From contig NZ_CP060295.1 of NCBI RefSeq assembly GCF_014302995.1, positions 5,075,501-5,139,500 of the forward strand: a DNA stretch of 64,000 nt, read 5' to 3'. A program made the translations under genes and the position numbers. The DNA comes from Variovorax sp. PAMC26660. Lineage in GTDB: Bacteria > Pseudomonadota > Gammaproteobacteria > Burkholderiales > Burkholderiaceae_C. The notes under the pieces are model-generated. The model was not told the DNA's origin and searched no databases. It was given only the letters and a program-made list of their open reading frames with translations. Below are positions 25,588 through 35,685 of the stretch, piece after piece (positions within the stretch are counted from its first letter, which is position 1; each line of letters begins with the position of its first letter).

Positions 25588-28350
25588 TCAAGCGCCTACG
25601 GAGCGCAGCGATTCGGATGTGAGCGTGAAGTAGCGTGTGCTGATGGCGTCCGACACATGGTAGGCCGCCGTCTCGCAGTTGGCGAGCAACTGCACGAGCG
25701 CGGGGTAGTTCGCGTCGGGCCCGGCGGCGCACAGGTGCTCCAGCGTCCAGGTGGCCGGATCGGGCAGCTCGTACGACAGGGCCGTCAGCTTGCCGGGCGC
25801 GCTGCCGGCCAGCCGCGCGATGCGCCCGCGCAGGGTCTGCGTGACCCAGGCGAGCGAGCGCGGGTTCTCGGCGTCGAGCACCAGCAGGTCGACCAGCGTG
25901 GCGACGTCGCGCCGCTGCTGGTAGCGGGCGTGGAAGGTGATGGTGCTGTCGAACATCGCCACCATCGCCTCGAAGCCGCTCACTTCATGCACGGCGCCGT
26001 TCTCGAAGCCGGCTTCCAGCGCGTTCGACAGAAAGCCCAGGCGTTCGATGTGGCGGCCGATGGAGAGCAGGCGCCACGCGTCGTCGCGCGACATGCGGTC
26101 GGTTTGCGCGCCGGTCATCGCGGCCAGCGCGGTGCTGGCGGATTCGAGCGCGCGCAGCGCGGCGCTGGTGGCAAAGCTGCCTTCGTCGGCCTGCTCTGCG
26201 GCGCGCCGCAAGAAATCGGCTTCGGCGCGCACGATCTGGTTCCAGTTGTCCTGCGACAGTCGCTCGCGCACCGCGGCTGCGGCTTCGCGAATGCAGCGCA
26301 GGCTGTAGCCGACGCTGCCGCCCTTGTCGACGTCGCCGAGCTCGGCCACCAGCGCGCGCTCGAACACGCGGCGCGACTGCGGCGCGCTCGGCACTTCGGC
26401 CGGCACCAGTGAATTGCGCAGCGCCATGCGGTGCAGCCATTCGAGCAGCGGGCGTGAAGACTGGTCTTCGCCGCCCAGCAGGTTGAGCGTGAGGCGCGCC
26501 AGGCGCACCGCGTTTTCTGCGCGCTCGGTGTAGCGGCCCAGCCAGAACATGTTCTCGGCGGCGCGACTGGTGACCGGGGCACGGTGCCGTGCGAGCGACG
26601 CCGGCGTGGCGTGCGGCTGCAGCAGCGTGGTGCGGTCGACTTCGCCGTGGGTCTGCACCCACACATCGGCGCTGCTGCCGCCGCGCTGCATCGACGCGAT
26701 CTGCGCATCGGACCCCGCGAGCCGCGCCAAGCCGCCGGGCAGCACCCGCCACGACTGCGCGCCGTCGCTCACTGCGAACACGCGCAGCAGCACCGCGCGC
26801 GGCGCGATGTGGCCGGGGCCGAGGTCGTTGGCCCAGGTCGGCATCTGCGACAGCGGCTGGTAGCCCTGCACGGTATGCACATCGCCTTGGCGCACGATGC
26901 GCCCGGCCCATTCGTCCAGCTCGCGCCGGCTGAGCTGGCTGCCGAGCACCGCATCGAAGCTGGCGCGGCCTTCGAAGCCGGGGTAGGTGGGCTTGATGGC
27001 GCAGTCGCCGAGCTGCGGCAGCACCGCTTCGAGCGCGGCGCGCTCGCCGCACCACCAGGTGGGCAGCGCGGGCAGCTTGAGTTTTTCACCGATCAGTCGG
27101 CGCGCCAGCCCCGGCAGGAAGCCGAGCAGCGCCGGCGATTCGAGGAAGGCCGAGCCCGGCATGTTGGCCACCAGCACATTGCCGGCGCGAATCGCCTGCA
27201 GCAGCCCGGGCACGCCGAGCGTGGAATCGGGGCGCAGCTCCAGCGGGTCGAGGTATTGGTCGTCGAGCCGCTTGATGAGGCCGTGCACCGGGCGCAGGCC
27301 CTGCAGGGTCTTGAGGTAGAGCCGCTGGTCGCGCACCGTGAGGTCGCTGCCCTCGACCAGCGTCACGCCCAGGTAGCGCGCAAGGTAGGCGTGCTCGAAG
27401 TAGGTTTCGTTGTACGGGCCGGGCGTCAGCAGCGCGATGTGCGGCGGCACGCCGGCCGGGCACATGCGCTGCAGGCCGTCCATCATGGCGCTGTAGGTGG
27501 CGGCCAGGCGCTGCACCTGCAGGGCCTCGAAAGCTTGAGGAAACTGCCGCGTGATGGCAAGACGGTTTTCAAGCAGATAGCCCAGGCCCGAAGGCGCCTG
27601 GGTGCGCTGCGACACCACCCACCAGTTGCCGTCGGGGCCGCGTGCGAGGTCGAAGGCGGCGATGTGCAGCCAAGTGTCGCCCGGTGGCTTCACGCCGTGC
27701 AGCGCGCGCAGATAGCCGGGGTGGCCGCGCACCAGCGCCGGCGGCAGCAGGCCTTCGGCCAGCAACTGCTGCGGGCCGTAGACGTCGGCCATCACGCGGT
27801 CGAGCACGCGCACGCGCTGCAGCACGCCGGCTTCGATCTGGCTCCAGCTTTCCGGCGAGACGATCAGCGGGAACAGATCGAGCGACCACGGCCGCTGCGG
27901 GCCGTTGGCGTCGGCGTACACGTTGTAGGTGACGCCGTTGTCGCGGATCTGCCGCTCGAGGCTGGCCGCGCGCCGGGGCAGGTCGTTGAAGCCGCCGGGG
28001 CCGAGCTGCTCGAAGAAGGCGTTCCAGGCGGGCGTGAGCGCAGGCTGTTCGCCGGACTGGGACTGCGTTTGTGTCTGCGATTGCTGCGAGGACGACTGGG
28101 ACTGCGATTGAGACTGCGACTGGGATGGCGCCGGTGCCGCCGGTCGTTCAGCCGCCGTGTCGTAGAGCAGCGGTGCGGGCGGCGGCGTCGGCGCGCCGCC
28201 CGAAACGGGCCGCACAGGGGCGGCCGGCGTGGCTTGCCCACGCAGTTCGTCGAAATGACCGGGCAGGGCGGCCGGTGCGAGCGCCGACGCCAGGGCCGCT
28301 GGAAACTCCAGTGCCTGGGCGTCGAACAGGGATTCGTTCAAAGGTTCCAC
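25588..28350 (-). CDS. fused circularly permuted ATP-grasp and alpha-E protein
   Basis: A 920-residue fusion of two proteins that are usually separate. Residues about 100-570 are a circularly permuted ATP-grasp domain: PYNETYFEHAYLARYLG and TLGVPGLLQAIRAGNV match the same positions of the stand-alone homologue encoded at 35686. Residues about 590-920 are an alpha-E helical domain, opening with RAAENMFWLGRYTERAENAV. ATP-grasp enzymes of this group are predicted peptide ligases. Residues 76-99 are a tract of Ser-Gln and Thr-Gln repeats linking an Ala/Pro-rich N-terminal region to the enzyme. The start appears to be a GTG at 28350. It lies just downstream of the DUF2126 gene and probably shares its transcript. 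Confidence 0.92.
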   Translation of the reverse strand: MEPLNESLFDAQALEFPAALASALAPAALPGHFDELRGQATPAAPVRPVSGGAPTPPPAPLLYDTAAERPAAPAPSQSQSQSQSQSSSQQSQTQTQSQSGEQPALTPAWNAFFEQLGPGGFNDLPRRAASLERQIRDNGVTYNVYADANGPQRPWSLDLFPLIVSPESWSQIEAGVLQRVRVLDRVMADVYGPQQLLAEGLLPPALVRGHPGYLRALHGVKPPGDTWLHIAAFDLARGPDGNWWVVSQRTQAPSGLGYLLENRLAITRQFPQAFEALQVQRLAATYSAMMDGLQRMCPAGVPPHIALLTPGPYNETYFEHAYLARYLGVTLVEGSDLTVRDQRLYLKTLQGLRPVHGLIKRLDDQYLDPLELRPDSTLGVPGLLQAIRAGNVLVANMPGSAFLESPALLGFLPGLARRLIGEKLKLPALPTWWCGERAALEAVLPQLGDCAIKPTYPGFEGRASFDAVLGSQLSRRELDEWAGRIVRQGDVHTVQGYQPLSQMPTWANDLGPGHIAPRAVLLRVFAVSDGAQSWRVLPGGLARLAGSDAQIASMQRGGSSADVWVQTHGEVDRTTLLQPHATPASLARHRAPVTSRAAENMFWLGRYTERAENAVRLARLTLNLLGGEDQSSRPLLEWLHRMALRNSLVPAEVPSAPQSRRVFERALVAELGDVDKGGSVGYSLRCIREAAAAVRERLSQDNWNQIVRAEADFLRRAAEQADEGSFATSAALRALESASTALAAMTGAQTDRMSRDDAWRLLSIGRHIERLGFLSNALEAGFENGAVHEVSGFEAMVAMFDSTITFHARYQQRRDVATLVDLLVLDAENPRSLAWVTQTLRGRIARLAGSAPGKLTALSYELPDPATWTLEHLCAAGPDANYPALVQLLANCETAAYHVSDAISTRYFTLTSESLRSVGA
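28054..28125 (-). repeat. short tandem repeat coding for the SQ/TQ tract
   Basis: About 72 bases made of near-identical CAGTCGCAG-type units encode alternating Ser-Gln and Thr-Gln residues (residues 76-99 of the fused ATP-grasp protein). Units differ at third positions, so length change by slippage is possible but the tract is not a pure repeat. Confidence 0.7.
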
Positions 28351-28412
28351 AGAGGGGGATTGTCACACTGCCGTCACGGCATGGCCGTTCGGGCAATGTG
28401 CTAGGAGACCCC

Positions 28413-31400
28413 TCAGCGCCGCAGATCCAGCGTGAACGGGAACTCGCGGCTGCCCGGCAGCTCGATGGTGGCGGGCGGCGTGCGCAGCAGGCCGGGCGTG
28501 TGGCCCATGCGGGTGAAGCGCGAGTGGCGGCGGCTTTCGGCCTCGTAGGCGTTGACCGGGAAGGTGTCGTAGTTGCGCCCGCCCGGGTGGGCGACGAAAT
28601 ACTGGCAGCCGCCCAGCGAGCGCTTCATCCAGGTGTCGACGAGGTCGAAGGTCAGCGGCGCATGGGCGCCGATGCTGGGGTGCAGCGCCGAGGGGGGATT
28701 CCACGCCTTGTAGCGCACGCCCGCGACGAACTCTCCCGTCACGCCCGTGGGCTGCAGCGGCAGCACCTTGCCGTTGACGGTGACGACGTGGCGGCTTTCG
28801 TTCAGGCCGGTCACGCGCACCTCGATGCGTTCGAGCGACGAATCGACATAGCGCACCGTGCCGCCGGCCGAGCCTTCCTCGCCCATCACGTGCCACGGCT
28901 CCAGTGCGTTGCGCAGCGACAGCTCCACGCCCATCGCCTGCATCTGGCCGACCAGCGGGAAGCGGAATTCGAAGTGCGGCGCGAACCAGTCGGGGTCGAA
29001 CGCAAAGCCGGCCTGGCGCATTTCGCTGATGACGTCGTCGAAGTCCATCTTGACGAAGGTCGGCAGCAGGAAGCGGTCGTGCAGCTCGGTGCCCCAGCGC
29101 GTGACGGGGGCCTTGTAGGGCTCGTCCCAGAAGCGGGCGACCAGCGCGCGAATCAGAAGTTGCTGCGCAATGCTCATGCGCGCATGCGGCGGCATCTCGA
29201 AGGCGCGCAGCTCCAGCAGGCCGAGACGGCCGGTGCTCGAATCGGGCGAGTAGAGCTTGTCGATGCAGAACTCGCTGCGGTGCGTGTTGCCCGACACATC
29301 GATCAGGATGTTGCGCAGCGTGCGGTCGACCAGCCATGCCGGCATGTTGGCGCCGTAGATTTCGCGGTTCTTCGCGATTTCCTGCAGGGCGATTTCAAGC
29401 TCGTAGACCTGGTCGTTGCGCGCTTCGTCCACGCGCGGCGCCTGGCTGGTCGGGCCGATGAACATGCCCGAGAACAGGTAGCTCAGCGACGGGTGGTTGT
29501 GCCAGTACAGCAGCAGGCTGGCCAGCAGCTCGGGCCGGCGCAGGAACGGGCTGTCGGCCGGCGTGGCGCCACCCATCACGAAGTGGTTGCCGCCGCCGGT
29601 GCCGGTGTGGCGGCCGTCGGTCATGAACTTCTCGGCCGACAGGCGCGTCTCGAAGGCGGCGTTGTAGAGGAACTCGGTGTGCTCGACCAGTTCCTTCCAG
29701 TTGTGGGCCGGATGGATGTTGACTTCGATCACGCCCGGGTCGGGCGTGACGGCCAGCATCTTCAGGCGCGGATCGCGCGGCGGCGGATAGCCTTCCATCA
29801 CGATCTTCACGCCCAGTTGCTTGGCCGTGGCTTCGACAGCGGTCACGAGGTCGAGGTAGTCCTCCAGGCGCGCGAGCGGCGGCATGAAGACGTAGAGCAC
29901 GCCCGATGCGCTGCCCTTTTTCTCGGCCGAGGGACCGTTGGCGCGGCGCGGGTCGCGCACTTCGACGCACAGCGCGGTGCGCGTTACCCAGTGGGCCGAT
30001 TCACCGCGGCGCGGCTGGCGCGTGGCGCTGGTGTCGATGGCTTCGGGGTTGGTCGTTGCCGAGGCTGCCGACGCGGTCGTTGTTGCCGCTGCAGCAGCGC
30101 TTGCGGGCCCCTGCATTCGCACAGCCGCGGGCACCACGGGCGGTGCACCGAAGGTGTAGGGCACGGCGCCCAAGCCTTCAGTCGGCGCGGCCGACGTTGC
30201 GGCATAGCGTGTGCGGTAGTCGGTTGCGCTGGGCAATACGCCTCGCGGCGCGGTCGGGTCGCGCTCGATCAGGTAGGGGTAGTCGCCCTTGCTGGCCCAC
30301 GGCTGCGAGTCGAGCGGCAGGCGATAGCCCATGGGCGAGTCGCCTGGAATCAGGAAGAGGCGGTCGTCGCGCAGGAACCAGGGGCCGGTCTTCCAGCTTG
30401 GGCCTTCGAGCGCGGGGGCGTCGCCGTCCGCGTTGCCGGGCTCGATGGGCAGCATGTAGCCGATCACCGCATCGAGCTTTTGCGTGAAGACGCGGCGCAG
30501 GCGCACGCGCTCCAGTTCGTCGTCGAGCTTCGACTCGAAGGGGTCGACGTTCACCGGCAGGCGGCGTTCGCGCCAGAGGTAGTAGTAGACGTCCTCGTAG
30601 CCGGCCTGCATGTAGCGCTCGGTGATGCCGAGCTTGTGCGCCAGCACGGTGGTGAAGCGGCGTGCGTCTTCGCTCGTGTAGTGCGTGGGCACGCGCTCGT
30701 CGGCGAACAGCTCGGGGTCGTGCCACAACGGCTGGCCGTCGGCGCGCCAGAAGATCGACAGCGCCCAGCGCGGCAGTTGCTCGCCCGGATACCACTTGCC
30801 CTGTCCGAAGTGCAGGAAGCCGCCGTTGCCGTATTCGGCGCGCAGCTTGTGAACCAGTTCGGTGGCGTAGCCGCGCTTGGTGGGGCCCAGGGCGTCGGTG
30901 TTCCATTCGGGCGCGTCGCGGTCGCTGGTGGCCACATAGGTCGGCTCGCCGCCCATCGTGAGGCGCACGTCGCCGGCCTTCAGGCGCGCATCGACCACGT
31001 CGCCCAGGGCCAGCACCTCGGACCACTGCTCTTCGGTGTAGGGCTTGGTGACACGCGGCGATTCGTAGATGCGCGTGACGGTCATCTCGTGGCCGAACTC
31101 GACCTCGGCCTCGTCCACGCCGCCTTCGATGGGCGCCGCGCTCGAAGGCGTCGGCGTGCAGGCCAGTGGAATGTGGCCTTCGCCGGCCATCAGGCCCGAG
31201 GTGGCATCGAGGCCGATCCAGCCTGCGCCGGGCAGGAACACTTCGCACCAGGCGTGCAGGTCGGTGAAGTCGACCGTGGTGCCGCTGGGGCCGTCGAGCG
31301 ACTTCACGTCGGGCGTGAGCTGGATCAGGTAGCCCGAGACAAAGCGCGCGGCCAGGCCCATGTGGCGCAGCAGTTGCACCAGCAGCCAGCCCGAGTCGCG

Positions 31401-31940
31401 GCACGAGCCGCTGCCGTTGGTGAGCGTTTCTTCCGGCGTCTGCACGCCGGGCTCCATGCGGATGAGGTAGTTGACGTCCTGCTGCACCTGCTGGTTGATG
31501 CCGACCAGGAAGTCGATGGTGCGCTGTTCCTTGCGGTCGACCTTGTCGAGGTAGGCCTCCAGCAGCGGTGTGACCGGATCGGCCACGAGGTAGGGCGCGA
31601 GTTCTTCGGCCTGCGAGGCTGTGTACTTGAACGGAAAGTTCTCGGCCTGCGGTTCGAGGAAGAAGTCGAAGGGGTTGTAGACCGCCATCTCGACGACGAG
31701 ATCGACCGTGACTTTGAATTCACGCGTCTTCTCCGGGAATACGAGCCGCGCCTGGTAGTTGGCGAACGGGTCCTGCATCCAGTTGACGAAGTGCTCCGCG
31801 GGCTCGACCCGCAGCGAGTACGAAATGACATTGCTGCGGCAATGTGGCGCGGGCCGCAACCGAACGACCTGCGGGCCCAGCTGCACCAGGCGGTCGTATT
31901 TGTAGTGGGTGACGTGGTGGAGTGCGGCGTGAATTGACAT
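28413..31940 (-). CDS. giant transglutaminase-like protein with DUF2126 C-terminal region
   Basis: A 1175-residue protein. Residues 1-100 are the bacterial transglutaminase N-terminal domain (MSIHAALHHVTHYKYDRLVQ start), and residues 170-260 the transglutaminase core with C180 (GSGSCRDSGW), H229 (FTDLHAWCEVF) and D245 (GLDATSG). The rest, from about 310, is the large DUF2126 region, including GGEPTYVATSDRD, GKWYPGEQLPRWAL and GGGNHFVMGGATPADSPFLRRP, which resembles the amidoligase (glutamine-synthetase-like) part of such proteins. Residues about 600-650 are an Ala/Pro/Thr-rich linker. The family is found with circularly permuted ATP-grasp and alpha-E genes as here. An ATG start at 31940 is well supported. 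It is divergent from comEC. Confidence 0.93.
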   Translation of the reverse strand: MSIHAALHHVTHYKYDRLVQLGPQVVRLRPAPHCRSNVISYSLRVEPAEHFVNWMQDPFANYQARLVFPEKTREFKVTVDLVVEMAVYNPFDFFLEPQAENFPFKYTASQAEELAPYLVADPVTPLLEAYLDKVDRKEQRTIDFLVGINQQVQQDVNYLIRMEPGVQTPEETLTNGSGSCRDSGWLLVQLLRHMGLAARFVSGYLIQLTPDVKSLDGPSGTTVDFTDLHAWCEVFLPGAGWIGLDATSGLMAGEGHIPLACTPTPSSAAPIEGGVDEAEVEFGHEMTVTRIYESPRVTKPYTEEQWSEVLALGDVVDARLKAGDVRLTMGGEPTYVATSDRDAPEWNTDALGPTKRGYATELVHKLRAEYGNGGFLHFGQGKWYPGEQLPRWALSIFWRADGQPLWHDPELFADERVPTHYTSEDARRFTTVLAHKLGITERYMQAGYEDVYYYLWRERRLPVNVDPFESKLDDELERVRLRRVFTQKLDAVIGYMLPIEPGNADGDAPALEGPSWKTGPWFLRDDRLFLIPGDSPMGYRLPLDSQPWASKGDYPYLIERDPTAPRGVLPSATDYRTRYAATSAAPTEGLGAVPYTFGAPPVVPAAVRMQGPASAAAAATTTASAASATTNPEAIDTSATRQPRRGESAHWVTRTALCVEVRDPRRANGPSAEKKGSASGVLYVFMPPLARLEDYLDLVTAVEATAKQLGVKIVMEGYPPPRDPRLKMLAVTPDPGVIEVNIHPAHNWKELVEHTEFLYNAAFETRLSAEKFMTDGRHTGTGGGNHFVMGGATPADSPFLRRPELLASLLLYWHNHPSLSYLFSGMFIGPTSQAPRVDEARNDQVYELEIALQEIAKNREIYGANMPAWLVDRTLRNILIDVSGNTHRSEFCIDKLYSPDSSTGRLGLLELRAFEMPPHARMSIAQQLLIRALVARFWDEPYKAPVTRWGTELHDRFLLPTFVKMDFDDVISEMRQAGFAFDPDWFAPHFEFRFPLVGQMQAMGVELSLRNALEPWHVMGEEGSAGGTVRYVDSSLERIEVRVTGLNESRHVVTVNGKVLPLQPTGVTGEFVAGVRYKAWNPPSALHPSIGAHAPLTFDLVDTWMKRSLGGCQYFVAHPGGRNYDTFPVNAYEAESRRHSRFTRMGHTPGLLRTPPATIELPGSREFPFTLDLRR

Positions 31941-32054
31941 GCGTTTTTGTGTGCAGTACTGACAGATTGCATCGAAAAGATGTCTCTGGTGAGACGCATA
32001 CTAGCCCAGAAGCCAAGCAATTAACGCGCCACTGAGCGTGGGTTCGGGGAGGGT

Positions 32055-34577
32055 TTGCATCATGTGTTCCGAGGTTCTTCGGTGACGGCGCCGCGCGCGT
32101 CCGGCAATGCCGCGGCTGGTTCGTGGGCCTTCGCCTTGCTGGGTGGTTCGGTGCTGGGCGCGGCCTTGCAGTTGCGGCAGCCGGCGCTCTGGCAGACGTG
32201 GGCTTATGTCACGCTTTTGCTCACGGCGCTTGTTGTCATGGGGTGGTCATGGCGGCCGTCTTCGCTGGCGCGGCGAAATCCGGGCTGGGGGCTTCTGGTC
32301 ATCGCGCTGATGTGCGGGGCACTGGCAGGCGCGGGGCAAGCGGGTTGGCGCGCCGTGGTCCATGCGGGCGGTGCATTGGACCCGGCACTCGAAGGGCGTG
32401 ACCTGCAGGTCACCGGCGTGGTGTCGGAGATGCCGCAGCGCGGCGAGGTCGCCACGCGCTTTCGCCTCGATGTCGAGTCGGCGCGTTGGGCCGGCACGGG
32501 CACGACCACCGAAGCCCCGCCGACCGTGCCGGAGCGCATCGCGCTGGGCTGGTATGCCGAGAACACCGGCCTGTGGGGGCGGTCTTCCGAAGAGCGCATG
32601 CCCTCCGCAAACACCGTGGGCTCGCTGCATGCCGGCGAGCGATGGCGCCTGACGGTGCGGCTCAAGGCGCCGCATGGCAACGTCAATCCCCACGGTTTCG
32701 ACAGCGAGCTGTGGATGTGGGAGCAGGGCGTGCACGCCAACGGCTATGTGCGAACCGGCGCGCGCGATGCGGCACCTGCGCTCGTGGCCGTCACATGGCG
32801 GCATCCGATCGAACGCGCACGCGAGGCCGTGCGCGACAAGGTGTTCGAGCGCGTGCCCGACCGCAGGCAGGCCGGCGTGATCGCCGCGCTGGTCACCGGC
32901 GACCAGGGCGCCATCGACCGCGCCGGCTGGGACGTGTTTCGCGCGACCGGCGTGGCGCACCTGATGTCGATCTCGGGGCTGCACGTGACCATGTTCGCGT
33001 GGCTGGCCGCGCACGTTGTCGGTCTGCTGTGGCGTCGCAGTGCGCGGCTGATGCTGTGGCTTCCCGCGCAGCAGGCCGCGCTGGTCGGCGGCGTGCTGTT
33101 GGCCGCACTCTATGCGCTGTTCAGCGGCTGGGGCGTGCCGTCGCAGCGCACGGTCTGGATGCTGGCGACCGTCGCACTGCTGCGCTTTTCGGGGCGGCGC
33201 TGGCCCTGGCCGCATGTGTGGCTGCTGACCGCGGCGGTGGTGGTGGCACTCGATCCATGGGCCTTGATGCAGGCCGGCTTCTGGCTCAGCTTCGTGGCGG
33301 TGGGCGTGCTGTTCGCCACCGACGTGGCGGCGCCCGGCGAGGCGAAGAAGGGTTTTCGCGCGCATGTGTTCCAGCTCTTTCGCGAGCAATGGGTCATCAC
33401 GCTGGCGATCACGCCGCTGAGCCTGCTGCTGTTTCAGCAGGTGTCGCTGGTCGGCTTGCTGGCCAATGCGATCGCCATTCCGTGGGTCACGCTGGTGGTG
33501 ACGCCGCTGGCCATGCTGGGTGCAGCGGTGCCGCCCCTGTGGGACCTCGCGGGCTGGGCCGTGCATGCGCTCGTGGTGCTGCTCCAGTGGGGCGCCGGTC
33601 TGCCTTTCGCCACGCTGTCGATGGCCGCGCCGCCGGGATGGATGGCGGCTGGTGGCGTGGCGGGCGGCGTGCTGCTCGCCATGTCGTTGCCGTGGTCGTT
33701 GCGCACCCTCGGGTTGCCGCTTCTGCTGCCGGTGCTGCTGTGGCAGGCGCCACGGCCTGCCACCGGCGAATTCGAGCTGCTCGCAGCCGACATCGGGCAG
33801 GGCAACGCGGTGCTGGTGCGTACCGCGACGCACAGCCTGCTCTACGACGCCGGGCCGCGCTACAGCCTCGAAAGCGATGCCGGCCATCGCGTGCTCGTGC
33901 CGCTGCTGCGCGCGCATGGCGAACGGCTGGACATGCTGCTGCTGAGCCACCGCGATTCGGACCACACCGGCGGCGCGTCTGCGGTGCTGGCGACGCAGCC
34001 ACAGGCCGCGTTGCTGAGTTCCATCGAGCCCACGCACCCGCTGCGGTCACTGCGCCCGGGGCCGCCCTGCGAGGCCGGCCAGCAATGGGACTGGGACGGC
34101 GTGCATTTCGAGATCCTGCATCCGCTCGCCTCGGACTACCGGGCGGGCGTCAAGCCGAATGCGATCTCCTGCGTCTTGCGCATCGGCAATGGGCGTGCGA
34201 CGGCGCTGTTGGTTGGCGACATCGAACGTGACCAGGAGCGGGCGCTGGTGCAGCGGAATCCGGCGCTCGCGGCCGATGTGCTGCTGGTGCCCCATCACGG
34301 GAGCAAGTCTTCGTCGAGCGAGTGGCTGCTCGATGCCGTGCGGCCGCGCGTCGCGCTGGTCCAGGCGGGCTACCGCAACCGGTTCGGGCATCCGGCGGCG
34401 CAGGTGATGGCGCGCTATGCGGCGCGCGGGGTGCGGGTGGTCGACAGCGTCCGATGCGGGGCAGCCCTCTGGCGCAGCGCCGAGCCCGGCGACGTGGCCT
34501 GCGAGCGCGAGCGCATGGCGCGCTACTGGCATCACGCCTTGCTCCCGGCCCGCATCGGGCGAGTCGAGATCGACTGA
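32055..34577 (+). CDS. comEC: ComEC/Rec2-family DNA uptake channel protein
   Basis: An 840-residue integral membrane protein with the full ComEC architecture: an N-terminal membrane-anchored OB-like domain (about residues 20-240), a central competence domain with many helices (LVTGDQGAIDRAGWDVFRATGVAHLMSI start, about 260-560), and a C-terminal metallo-beta-lactamase-like domain from about 575 with SHRDSDHTGG (His/Asp metal ligands). In competent bacteria it carries single-stranded DNA across the inner membrane, the C-terminal domain perhaps degrading the other strand. The start is unclear: TTG 32055, GTG 32064 and GTG 32082 are all in frame with no clear ribosome-binding site. The gene stands alone, divergent from the DUF2126 gene. 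Confidence 0.93.
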   Translation: MHHVFRGSSVTAPRASGNAAAGSWAFALLGGSVLGAALQLRQPALWQTWAYVTLLLTALVVMGWSWRPSSLARRNPGWGLLVIALMCGALAGAGQAGWRAVVHAGGALDPALEGRDLQVTGVVSEMPQRGEVATRFRLDVESARWAGTGTTTEAPPTVPERIALGWYAENTGLWGRSSEERMPSANTVGSLHAGERWRLTVRLKAPHGNVNPHGFDSELWMWEQGVHANGYVRTGARDAAPALVAVTWRHPIERAREAVRDKVFERVPDRRQAGVIAALVTGDQGAIDRAGWDVFRATGVAHLMSISGLHVTMFAWLAAHVVGLLWRRSARLMLWLPAQQAALVGGVLLAALYALFSGWGVPSQRTVWMLATVALLRFSGRRWPWPHVWLLTAAVVVALDPWALMQAGFWLSFVAVGVLFATDVAAPGEAKKGFRAHVFQLFREQWVITLAITPLSLLLFQQVSLVGLLANAIAIPWVTLVVTPLAMLGAAVPPLWDLAGWAVHALVVLLQWGAGLPFATLSMAAPPGWMAAGGVAGGVLLAMSLPWSLRTLGLPLLLPVLLWQAPRPATGEFELLAADIGQGNAVLVRTATHSLLYDAGPRYSLESDAGHRVLVPLLRAHGERLDMLLLSHRDSDHTGGASAVLATQPQAALLSSIEPTHPLRSLRPGPPCEAGQQWDWDGVHFEILHPLASDYRAGVKPNAISCVLRIGNGRATALLVGDIERDQERALVQRNPALAADVLLVPHHGSKSSSSEWLLDAVRPRVALVQAGYRNRFGHPAAQVMARYAARGVRVVDSVRCGAALWRSAEPGDVACERERMARYWHHALLPARIGRVEID

Positions 34578-34743
34578 CAATCCTCGGAAATGTGAATAAA
34601 TTGTCAAAAGAGCGGTGAAAAAGCAGTTGCCGAGTCTTGCAATGAAGAGTCCGATCCGTTGGAGAGGTCGGACACAAAACACAAGGGGACGACATGCGCA
34701 ATGACAACGATCCGCGGCAAAGGCAGTTTTTCGGGCGGACGGC

Positions 34744-35589
34744 ATGACGGCCGCCGTTCCCGCCATCACCAGCGCCAATGCGGCATCCGCGTCGGGGGCC
34801 CGGCTCAAGATGCACCGCGAAGGCCCGGTGCTGATCCTGACCCTCAGCAACCCCGCCGCCCGCAATGCGCTCAATCCATCGGTCTACCGCGCGGCGGCCA
34901 AGGCGATACGGGCCACCTCGGGCTTTCGCACCGTGCGCGCCATCGTGCTGTGCGGGGAGGGCGAACATTTCAGCGGCGGCGGCGATCTGCGGCGGCTGGC
35001 CCGCCAGCGCAGGCTGCCGGCTTCCGAGCAGCAAGGCCATATCGAGGCGCTGCACGAATGGATCATGGCGATCGAGGAAGCGCCCCAGCCCATCATTGCC
35101 GCGGTCGAGGGCGCGGCCATGGGCGGCGGTTTTTCGCTGTGCCTGGCCTGCGACCTGATCGTCGCGGCGGAGGATGCGAAGTTCGCCATGTCCTATGTCA
35201 ACGTCGGTTTGACACCCGACGGCGGCGGCACCGATTCGCTGGTGCGCGCATTGCCGCCGCAGGCCGCGCTCGAAATGCTGCTCGACGGCACGCCGTGCAC
35301 CGCCGGCCGGCTCTACGACTGGGGCGTGGTCAACAAGATCGTGCCGCATGGCAGTGCCTTTGCCACCGCGCTGGAATGGGCGCAGCAGCTCGCGCGCGGC
35401 CCGTTCGAGGTTCAGGCGCGCATCAAGCAACTGGTGCACTCGGCGCGCGGCCGAAGCCGGCGCGAACAGCTCGACGCCGAGCGGGAGTCCTTCGTCGCGA
35501 GTCTTTACAGCGACGAAAGCGGGGAGCGCATCAAGGAATTCCTGTCGCCCCGCAAGAAGCGGGCGCTGGACGAAGGCTCCCTGCAGTAA
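34744..35589 (+). CDS. enoyl-CoA hydratase/isomerase family protein (crotonase)
   Basis: A 281-residue crotonase-fold protein. Oxyanion-hole segments GEHFSGGGDLRRL and GAAMGGGFSLCLACDLIVA are present, and the expected glutamate position before the second turn is replaced: the segment reads AMSYVNVGLTPDGGGTD, where hydratases have an acidic residue near the Val-Asn, so a hydratase reaction is doubtful while isomerase, hydrolase or another crotonase chemistry is possible. About 20 residues precede the fold at the N-terminus. It lies between comEC and the stand-alone ATP-grasp gene, 166 bases after comEC, with no colinear partner that identifies its substrate. Confidence 0.85.
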   Translation: MTAAVPAITSANAASASGARLKMHREGPVLILTLSNPAARNALNPSVYRAAAKAIRATSGFRTVRAIVLCGEGEHFSGGGDLRRLARQRRLPASEQQGHIEALHEWIMAIEEAPQPIIAAVEGAAMGGGFSLCLACDLIVAAEDAKFAMSYVNVGLTPDGGGTDSLVRALPPQAALEMLLDGTPCTAGRLYDWGVVNKIVPHGSAFATALEWAQQLARGPFEVQARIKQLVHSARGRSRREQLDAERESFVASLYSDESGERIKEFLSPRKKRALDEGSLQ

Positions 35590-35685
35590 CGAGAAAAAGT
35601 CTCGCGGCCCGTCTTTGGCCAGCAGATTAGGGGTTTCACTGGCCCTGAACTTGCTAAGCTATGGCTCAAGGAGATTGGTCGTTCC

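Noticed and set aside
28071..31937. A 1288-codon open frame on the plus strand opposite the DUF2126 gene.
   Set aside because: It is the antisense of a strongly conserved enzyme with a visible catalytic triad; its translation is low in complexity (Arg, His, Val, Ala rich) and has no recognisable domain. Long antisense frames are common at this GC content.
32055..32082. A single firm start codon for comEC.
   Set aside because: Three weak in-frame candidates (TTG 32055, GTG 32064, GTG 32082) exist and none has a clear ribosome-binding site, so the start is left open.
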